The notes beneath the pieces were generated by a model. The model saw only the letters and a program-made list of their open reading frames with translations, was not told where the DNA came from and searched no databases. A program made the translations under genes and the position numbers. This document shows positions 6,448-11,508 of a stretch of 11,508 bases of DNA, in pieces (positions within the stretch are counted from its first letter, which is position 1; the number at the start of each line of letters is the position of its first letter). The stretch lies in the NCBI GenBank assembly GCA_010027105.1, contig RGVT01000057.1:1-11508 (forward strand), in the 5' to 3' direction. The DNA is from Planctomycetia bacterium. GTDB lineage: Bacteria > Planctomycetota > Planctomycetia > Pirellulales > UBA1268.

Positions 6448-7185
6448 TCACGCCGCCTCGACCACTCCCGCGCTCTCGCCGAAGTAATACTTCTTGGCGT
6501 CGGGGTTGGAGAGCACTTCCTGCGCCGTGCCGTGGCAAAGCACCTGGCCGGCGCGGATCACGTAGCTGCGGTCGGTGATCGCCAGCGTCTCGCGCTCACG
6601 GTGGTCGGTGATCAGGATCGAGATCCCGTCGTCGCGCAGGCCGCGGATGATCTTCTGGATCGAGTGGATCGTGACCGGGTCGATGCCCGTGAACGGCTCG
6701 TCGAGGAGGATGATCCGGGGCTCGGTGACGAGGCACCGGGCGATCTCGAGCCGGCGCTTCTCGCCCCCTGAAATGTAGTGGGCCTTGGAGCGGCGGATCT
6801 TCACGATGTCGAACTGCTCGAGCAGCTCCTCGCAGCGGCGCCGGCGCTCCTTCCGGTCCATCCCCACGAGCTCCATGATCGCGAGCAGGTTCTGCTCGAC
6901 CGTGAGCTTGCGGAACACGCTCTGCTCCTGGGCGAGGTAGCCCATGCCGCCGTCCCGCGACCGCTTGAACATCGGCCAGTGGGTGATCTCGGCGTCGTCG
7001 AGGAGCACGCTCCCGGCGTCGGGCAGCACGAGGCCGCAGGTCATGCGGAAGCTCGTCGTCTTGCCCGCGCCGTTGGGCCCGAGCAGCCCCACGATCTCGC
7101 CGGCTTCGACGTGGAACGAGACGCCGTCGACCACCCGGCGGCGGCCGTAGTTCTTCACGAGACCGTCGACCGACAACAGCGCCAC
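6448..7185 (-). CDS. lptB: LPS export ABC transporter ATPase LptB
   Basis: LptB is the cytoplasmic ATPase that, with LptF and LptG, pulls lipopolysaccharide out of the inner membrane towards the Lpt bridge. All ABC motifs of the 245-residue protein are intact: Walker A GPNGAGKTT (36-44), Q86 in the Q-loop YLAQEQSVFRKLTV, signature ISGGEKRR (138-145), Walker B IILLDEPFTGIDP with D162 and E163, and H195 in ITDHRERETL. The Q-loop region, the TDHxxRETL switch and the YYFGE near the C-terminus are typical of LptB and less so of amino-acid ABC ATPases. The start is GTG at 7185, with a strong GGGAGGAG just upstream. It is the last gene of a leftward cluster, 33 bp after the signal peptidase gene. 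No lptA, lptC, lptF or lptG is in the window. Confidence 0.92.
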   Translation of the reverse strand: MALLSVDGLVKNYGRRRVVDGVSFHVEAGEIVGLLGPNGAGKTTSFRMTCGLVLPDAGSVLLDDAEITHWPMFKRSRDGGMGYLAQEQSVFRKLTVEQNLLAIMELVGMDRKERRRRCEELLEQFDIVKIRRSKAHYISGGEKRRLEIARCLVTEPRIILLDEPFTGIDPVTIHSIQKIIRGLRDDGISILITDHRERETLAITDRSYVIRAGQVLCHGTAQEVLSNPDAKKYYFGESAGVVEAA

Positions 7186-7218
7186 GGCTCCTCCCTGAGT
7201 TCGTGCGGGGGGGATCGC

Positions 7219-9048
7219 CTACCGCACGAAACCCATCCTCGCGAAGTTGGGCCACGAGGGCAATCGCAGCTCGATCCCCCCGATCTTCACCGGGACGCTC
7301 CAGTTTGCCGGGACGGCGTGCGGCCAGAAGATGACGAGCGCCCTGCCGATGAGCAGGTCGCGGTCGACGTGGTGGCCGGTGAGCCACATCCGGCTGTCCT
7401 TGCTGGCCGCGGAGTTGTCTCCGAGCACGAAGAACTGCCCGGCCTCCAGCGGGAACTCGAGCCGCTCCCGCTCGACGAGCTCCCCGGGCCGCGTCCCGAC
7501 GTCGAGGGCGCCGATGTAGTAGACGTCGCGGAGCACCTGGAGATCGGCCACACGGACGTCCGCCCCGGCGGCCGTGATCCCCGCGGGCGCGAGGTCGCCA
7601 GGGTCGATGCCGCCCGGCTCCGCCGGCCGGTCGTCGGGCAGGCTCGCCTCGGCGTCGTCGATCGGACGGTCCCAGAGCGTCGGCCGGTCGAACGCCACCG
7701 GGCGGCCGTCCACGAACAGCGTGAGCTCGTCGTCGACGTTGGCGAACAGGATCCGCCACGAGCCGCGGCCCCGGACCGGCGTCTTCGCGCGGGGCTCGGC
7801 GCCCGCCGCCCCGGGCCAGGCCAACCGCGCGGCGCCGTCGACGAGGTCTATCGTGCAGCGGTGCGACCTCCCCGCCTCCACGAGGTCGAGCGTGAGCGTG
7901 CCGCCCGGGCCGCGGGTCTCGAGCGTGCACGCCAGCGCGAGGTCGCCCACCCAGTGCGGTCGCGTGGCGATCGCGTTGTAGGGCTGGAAGTCGTCGATCA
8001 GCCGCGGTCGGGCCCGCCCGGCGATCGGCTCCCCCTGCTCGAGTGCCGCCCAGTCTTCGGGAGCGGGCAGCAGGTGCCGGTAGCGGAGCGTGGCCACGCC
8101 GCCGGAGAGGGCGAACGACCGGCCGTCGTCCGCGGTGCGCCACCCCGGGCCCTCCGCGCCGGGGCCGCGCCAGTCGGTCCAGGCGAGCGGCCAGCCCGCC
8201 CGCCGCAGTGCGGGCGCGACGAACCGGCTGTCGTGGACGCACTGCAGCATCGCCCGCAGCCGGTCGGGCGGCTTGCGCGCGATGCGCGGCTCCGCGCCGT
8301 CGCGGCTCGTCCAGATGTCGCCGGCGGAGATCGAGACCGTCTCGCCCGGCAGGCCCACGAGCCGCTTGATGTAGTTGGTCTTCGCCTCCTCCGGATACTT
8401 GAAGACGACGACGTCCCACCGGGAGGGCTCGGAGAGGCCGTAGGCGAACTTGTCGACGAGGATCCGGTCGCCGGTGAACGAGGGGAAGCGCGGGTCGTAT
8501 CGCACGGCGGGGCCCTCCCCCTCCACCAGCCGCATCACGTGGCCGCAGTTCGGGCACCGCGCCGCCGCCACCATCTTGCCGGCCAGCCGCAGCCGGAGCT
8601 GGGCCAGCGGCCCCCGTTCGCTCTCGAGCAGCTCGGCCCGCCGGCGGTCGGCCTCGCGCACCTCGGGAGGGGCGGCGTCGCGGCCGGCCCGGAGCCCGGC
8701 GAGCTCCCGCTCCAGCCGCGCCTGCTCGATCCTCAGACTCTGCGACTGGTCGTCCTCCTCGGCGCTCGAGCCGACGCGGAAGTCGCGGCCGCACGCCGCG
8801 CACACGAGATCCTTGTGGCGGCCCATGAGCGTGGGGGCCATCGATCCGGTGGGGATCACGAACGCCTCGGCCTCGAACGCCCGGAAGAGGAGCGCGAGCG
8901 TGAACGCCACCACGATCGACTCGACCGTCTCGCGGCCGGAGGCCAGCGGGCTGCGGACGGTGTCGCTCTCCCGCGGCTTGTCGCGCGGGTCGCCCGGGGC
9001 CACGACCCGCCGGCCGGCCCGCTCGGAACGGGGTTGTTCTCTGGACAT
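7219..9048 (-). CDS. lepB: Signal peptidase I with two large inserted regions
   Basis: This inner-membrane serine protease removes signal peptides from exported proteins. It is 609 residues long, against roughly 200-330 for common bacterial forms. A single transmembrane helix lies at about 42-58. Catalytic Ser69 is in IPTGSMAPTL. The box C equivalent is RWDVVVFKYP. The general base Lys228 is in NYIKRLVGLPGE. Box E is LGDNSAASKDSR (542-553). All catalytic parts are intact. The extra length is in two places. Between the Ser box and box C lies a CxxC (C83, C86), a charged helical stretch and a second CxxC (C165, C168). Between the Lys box and box E lie about 270 residues resembling a beta-sandwich domain. 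The start at 9048 is preferred over the ATG at 9057 because GGAGG lies 9 nt upstream of it. It is second in a leftward cluster, 27 bp after the thioredoxin-like gene. Confidence 0.93.
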   Translation of the reverse strand: MSREQPRSERAGRRVVAPGDPRDKPRESDTVRSPLASGRETVESIVVAFTLALLFRAFEAEAFVIPTGSMAPTLMGRHKDLVCAACGRDFRVGSSAEEDDQSQSLRIEQARLERELAGLRAGRDAAPPEVREADRRRAELLESERGPLAQLRLRLAGKMVAAARCPNCGHVMRLVEGEGPAVRYDPRFPSFTGDRILVDKFAYGLSEPSRWDVVVFKYPEEAKTNYIKRLVGLPGETVSISAGDIWTSRDGAEPRIARKPPDRLRAMLQCVHDSRFVAPALRRAGWPLAWTDWRGPGAEGPGWRTADDGRSFALSGGVATLRYRHLLPAPEDWAALEQGEPIAGRARPRLIDDFQPYNAIATRPHWVGDLALACTLETRGPGGTLTLDLVEAGRSHRCTIDLVDGAARLAWPGAAGAEPRAKTPVRGRGSWRILFANVDDELTLFVDGRPVAFDRPTLWDRPIDDAEASLPDDRPAEPGGIDPGDLAPAGITAAGADVRVADLQVLRDVYYIGALDVGTRPGELVERERLEFPLEAGQFFVLGDNSAASKDSRMWLTGHHVDRDLLIGRALVIFWPHAVPANWSVPVKIGGIELRLPSWPNFARMGFVR

Positions 9049-9057
9049 GCAGGACAT

Positions 9058-9062
9058 CCTCC
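9058..9062 (-). promoter_or_regulatory. Ribosome binding site deciding the signal peptidase start
   Basis: GGAGG on the - strand lies 9 nt before the ATG at 9048 but directly abuts the alternative ATG at 9057. The spacing therefore favours the inner start. Confidence 0.65.
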
Positions 9063-9075
9063 GGCGGACGGCAGT

Positions 9076-9645
9076 CTACCCGGATGGCGGGCCCGCTCCC
9101 AGCGCGACGCGGACGAGGGCCTCGACGTCGTCGTAGGTGAACGGGCGGCCGAGACGTTTCGCCGCGTCGTCGTCGAACCGGCCGAGGAGGCGCCCGTCGC
9201 GGCCATACACGAACACGGCGGGCACCGCCACGACGTCGAGTTTCGCGGCGAGCGCGTCCGACTCCTCGCTGCCCAGCAGGTTGACGACACGGCCCGCCCC
9301 GACCGCTTCGAGGAACCCGCGCACCTTCGGCACCACGTCGGCGGGCGCGCCGATGCCTTCGTAGTCGAACGACAGCGAGAGACAGGCGACGTCGGCGGGA
9401 AACCGCTCCGCGAGCGCCACCAGTCGTGGAAACCCGGCCACGCACGGCGGGCACGACGTGCTCCAGCAGTCGACGACGACGACCCGGCCCCGGTGCGCGG
9501 CGATCTGCGCCACGAGCCCCGCGTGGTCGACGAGCCGGAGCGTCACCGCCGGGGGCGGGCTGCCGCCGCCGCAGCCGGCCACGGCCCATGCCATAATCAC
9601 CGTCCGCATCACGGCCCACTGCACGATGGTCCGCTTCGCCCACAT
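9076..9645 (-). CDS. TlpA/ResA-like thioredoxin-fold lipoprotein
   Basis: This is a predicted periplasmic thiol-disulfide protein tethered by a lipid. The 189-residue protein begins with a lipoprotein signal whose lipobox is VAG|C (Cys25), followed by Gly/Ser/Pro linker residues. The thioredoxin-fold domain starts near residue 45: strand GRVVVVDCWSTSCPPC with the redox pair C65 and C68, then SLSFDY, and VVAVPAVFVYGRDGRLLGRF with the expected cis-Pro. This matches TlpA/ResA/AhpC-TSA family reductases. The start at 9645 is preferred: it has GGAGG (9660-9656) 10 nt upstream and gives a signal of normal length, while the ATG at 9609 would leave only 12 residues before the Cys. It heads the leftward cluster with the signal peptidase and lptB genes. 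The start overlaps the divergent methyltransferase gene by 20 bp. Confidence 0.85.
   Translation of the reverse strand: MWAKRTIVQWAVMRTVIMAWAVAGCGGGSPPPAVTLRLVDHAGLVAQIAAHRGRVVVVDCWSTSCPPCVAGFPRLVALAERFPADVACLSLSFDYEGIGAPADVVPKVRGFLEAVGAGRVVNLLGSEESDALAAKLDVVAVPAVFVYGRDGRLLGRFDDDAAKRLGRPFTYDDVEALVRVALGAGPPSG
9589..9597 (+). promoter_or_regulatory. Possible extended -10 promoter of the methyltransferase cluster
   Basis: TGCCATAAT reads as TG-n followed by a 5-of-6 match to TATAAT, in otherwise very GC-rich DNA, 28 bp before the ATG at 9626. No good -35 lies upstream, as is common for extended -10 promoters. It sits inside the signal-peptide codons of the divergent lipoprotein gene. Confidence 0.4.
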
Positions 9646-10135
9646 CCGTCACAAGCCTCCGGAGCTGCTCGCGGCGCCGCGCGAGCTCGTCGTGGCCCTG
9701 GCGCCGATGCGCAGCCACGTGAACCTCTCGCACATTGTGCGCACCTGCGGCTGCTTCGGCATCGCCCGGGTGATCGCCACCGGCACGGCTCGGCTCGACG
9801 GGAAGATCGCCCGCGACGGGGCCGACCGCGTGGCCCTCGAGATCCACCGCAGCCTGCCCCCCGTGCTCGAGCGGCTCCGGATCGAGGGCTACGAACTCGT
9901 GGGGCTCGAGCAGGCCACCGGCTCCGAGCCGCTTTTCTCCTTCGCGTTCCGGCCGCGGACGGTGCTCGTCGTGGGCAACGAGCGGACCGGGCTCGAGGAC
10001 GACGTCCTCGCCCGGCTCGACCGGGTCGCGGAGATCCCGCTGGCCGGCCTGCCGCACAGCCTCAACGCCGCCACGAGCGCGGCCGTGGCGATCTACGAAT
10101 ACTGCCGCCAGTTCCCCCGCCGCCAGGCGCCATGA
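9626..10135 (+). CDS. SpoU/TrmH-family RNA 2'-O-methyltransferase
   Basis: This protein is predicted to methylate a ribose 2'-OH in tRNA or rRNA using S-adenosylmethionine. The 169-residue protein has the three SPOUT/SpoU motifs of the knotted fold. Motif 1 is NLSHIVRTCGCFGIARVIATG (residues about 33-53), with the conserved Asn and Arg. Motif 2 is VLVVGNERTGL (about 112-122). Motif 3 is EIPLAGLPHSLNAATSAAVAI near the C-terminus. It is close to the minimal domain size, like TrmL or TrmH cores, with no extra RNA-binding domain. The ATG at 9626 has no clear Shine-Dalgarno, but nothing better exists in frame. Its TGA overlaps the next ATG as ATGA, suggesting translational coupling. The exact RNA target cannot be inferred. 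Confidence 0.88.
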   Translation: MVRFAHIRHKPPELLAAPRELVVALAPMRSHVNLSHIVRTCGCFGIARVIATGTARLDGKIARDGADRVALEIHRSLPPVLERLRIEGYELVGLEQATGSEPLFSFAFRPRTVLVVGNERTGLEDDVLARLDRVAEIPLAGLPHSLNAATSAAVAIYEYCRQFPRRQAP

Positions 10136-11079
10136 CGCTCCTGATCGGCACCGACGAGGCGGGCTACGGGCCGAACCTCGGGCCGCTCGTCGTCGCCGCC
10201 ACCGCGTGGCGGGCCGACCACGCCCCGGACGCGGTGGACGGCGCGGTCGCCGCGGCGGCCGCGGCCGCGTGGAACGCCCCTCCCGACCCGCTGTGGGCCG
10301 ACTCGAAGACGATCTACCGGGCCGGCGCCGGGTTCGCCGCGCTCGAGCGCGGCGTGCACGCGGCGCTGCTCGTCCTGCACGGCGCGGCCCCCGACGCCTG
10401 GCCGCGGCTGGAGGCGCTCCTGGGCCCGATCGGCCCGGAGGCGGGCGCCGCGGTCGAGGGCCCGACGCTCGAGGCGTTCGAGCTGCCGCGGGCGGCCGAC
10501 CCGGCGGAGTGCCGCCGCCGCGCCGCGGCGGCCGCGGCCGCGCTCGACGGCGCGGGGCTCGCGCTCGTCGGCAGCGCATGCCGGGCGATCCATCCGGGAG
10601 ACTTCAACCGGTTGCTCGACGCGGGGCTCAACAAGTCCGACATCCTCTCGCGGACGACGCTCGACCTGGCCGCGGCGCTGCTCGGCCGCCACGGCCCCGA
10701 CGAGGCCGTGGTGTGGTGCGACCGGCACGGCGGCCGCAAGCGCTACGCGGCGCTCGTGGCCCGGCACTTCGCGGCGCCGCTCGTGCAGCCGCTCGAGGAG
10801 ACGCAGGCCCGCTCGGCCTACCTCGCGCCGGCCGCGCGGCTGCGGGTGGAGTTCTCCGTGGGGGGCGAGGCGCGGCTGCCGGTGGCGCTCGCGAGCATGG
10901 CGGCGAAGTACGTGCGCGAACTGGCGATGGAGGCCTTCAACGCGTTCTGGTGCGACCGCGTGCCCGGCCTCGCGGCCACGGCGGGCTACCCCGTCGACGC
11001 GCGCCGCTGGCGGGCCGCGGCCGCGCCCGCGATCCACGCCGCAGGGCTCCCGCTCGAGGAGGTGTGGCGCCGGGCATGA
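10132..11079 (+). CDS. Divergent RNase HII/HIII-like protein
   Basis: This protein may cleave the RNA strand of RNA-DNA hybrids. The 315-residue protein starts straight into the RNase HII/HIII core: TDEAGYGPNLGPLVVAA (D8, E9), DSKTIY (57-62), WCDRHGGRKRY (D197), and ASMAAKYVRE (254-263), ending with E263 where HII has Asp. A D-E-D-E set is what RNase HIII uses. There is no N-terminal HIII-type domain. Instead about 90 extra residues, rich in Ala and Arg, lie between the DSK motif and D197, and the spacing is much larger than in ordinary HII enzymes. Both the HII/HIII DEAGxGP signature and the ASxxAK helix support the family, but overall it is divergent and activity is unproven. It overlaps the methyltransferase gene by 4 bp, and its own stop overlaps a possible start of the next gene. 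Confidence 0.75.
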   Translation: MTLLIGTDEAGYGPNLGPLVVAATAWRADHAPDAVDGAVAAAAAAAWNAPPDPLWADSKTIYRAGAGFAALERGVHAALLVLHGAAPDAWPRLEALLGPIGPEAGAAVEGPTLEAFELPRAADPAECRRRAAAAAAALDGAGLALVGSACRAIHPGDFNRLLDAGLNKSDILSRTTLDLAAALLGRHGPDEAVVWCDRHGGRKRYAALVARHFAAPLVQPLEETQARSAYLAPAARLRVEFSVGGEARLPVALASMAAKYVRELAMEAFNAFWCDRVPGLAATAGYPVDARRWRAAAAPAIHAAGLPLEEVWRRA

Positions 11080-11508
11080 ACTTGCCCCGCGGTCCGCCCC
11101 CGATCACAATCTCCCGGATGCCGACGCTCACCACGCATCTGTACGTCGTCCGCCACGCCTGGGCCGAGGAGCCCGGGCCGGGCGTCGACGACGGCGCCCG
11201 CCGGCTCACGAAGAAGGGCCGGCGGCGGTTCGAGGAGTTCGTGCGGCACCTGCGGACCTCGGGCATGGACGTCGACCTCGTCGCCACGAGCCCGCTGGTG
11301 CGGGCCCGGGAAACGGCCGAGATCCTCGCCGACGTGTTCCACACGAGGCCGCCGGCCGTCGTCGACGCCCTCGCCCCGGCCGCCGACTGGCAAGCGCTCG
11401 TGGAGTGGACGATCCACCAGGACGCGGAGCACGTGGCCTGGGTGGGGCACATGCCATGCGTGGCCAGGCTCGTCGCCCTCTCGATCGGCGACGGCTCGGC
11501 CGCGGTGC
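11076..11508 (+). CDS. sixA: SixA-like phosphohistidine phosphatase, N-terminal part (cut by window edge)
   Basis: This is a member of the histidine phosphatase (phosphoglycerate mutase-like) superfamily, closest to SixA, which removes phosphate from phosphohistidine in phosphotransfer proteins. The N-terminal RHAWAEEPG carries the nucleophilic His. SPLVRARETAEIL is the conserved SPxxRAxxTA segment, and VGHMPCVARL carries the second catalytic His (codon 11448-11450). The C-terminus is beyond the window. Two in-frame starts are possible: ATG at 11076, which overlaps the previous stop as ATGA and has GAGGAGG 13 nt upstream, or ATG at 11118, which begins right at the conserved domain but has no ribosome site. 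I chose the first because of the coupling pattern; the extra 14 residues are not visibly conserved. No histidine kinase or HPt gene is adjacent. Confidence 0.82.
   Translation, partial: MNLPRGPPPITISRMPTLTTHLYVVRHAWAEEPGPGVDDGARRLTKKGRRRFEEFVRHLRTSGMDVDLVATSPLVRARETAEILADVFHTRPPAVVDALAPAADWQALVEWTIHQDAEHVAWVGHMPCVARLVALSIGDGSAAV

Noticed and set aside
6778..10131. Very long open frame on the + strand that continues into the RNase H-like gene
   Set aside because: Only the part from 10132 has recognisable motifs; upstream it is antisense to lptB, the signal peptidase gene and the lipoprotein gene.
6596..10579. Very long open frame on the - strand, about 1327 codons
   Set aside because: It is a low-complexity Arg/Pro/Ala/Gly translation running antisense or out of frame to several well-supported genes; GC-rich DNA with few stops explains it.

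Overview
The window is GC-rich chromosomal DNA that looks like a planctomycete, most likely Pirellulales-like. The best pointers are a BBP7-type outer-membrane barrel protein, a very large signal peptidase I with extra domains inserted between its catalytic boxes, an LPS-export ATPase, and short palindromic repeats around a gacaggct/agcctgtc core. The assignment rests on family recognition by eye, not on a search. Most of the window is ordinary gene-dense chromosome; no phage, transposon or defence island is visible.

Layout, left to right. (1) The 5' part of thrS runs leftward off the window edge. A tRNA-Val(GAC) gene points the other way, followed closely by a secreted or membrane-anchored staphylococcal-nuclease-like protein and a ketoacyl-synthase-like protein whose active-site Cys is replaced by Asp. 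(2) A cluster of palindromic and 28-bp direct repeats (3267-3430) sits between that gene and the convergent BBP7-like gene. (3) The BBP7-like gene and a transaldolase gene diverge from a 161-bp spacer. A small two-helix membrane protein follows the transaldolase. (4) A leftward three-gene cluster encodes a TlpA-like thioredoxin lipoprotein, signal peptidase I and LptB, a cell-envelope set. (5) Head to head with it, a rightward cluster with 4-bp ATGA overlaps encodes a SpoU/TrmH-type RNA methyltransferase, an RNase HII/HIII-like protein and a SixA-like histidine phosphatase that is cut by the window end.

Functionally the window mixes translation and RNA genes (thrS, tRNA-Val, the SpoU methyltransferase, the RNase H-like protein), central carbon metabolism (transaldolase) and cell-envelope assembly. 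The points that most deserve a second look are the Cys-to-Asp ketoacyl synthase, the two large insertions in the signal peptidase, C33 in the tRNA anticodon loop, and the repeat cluster that supplies the stop codon of the upstream gene. I do not see a clear new multi-gene system.
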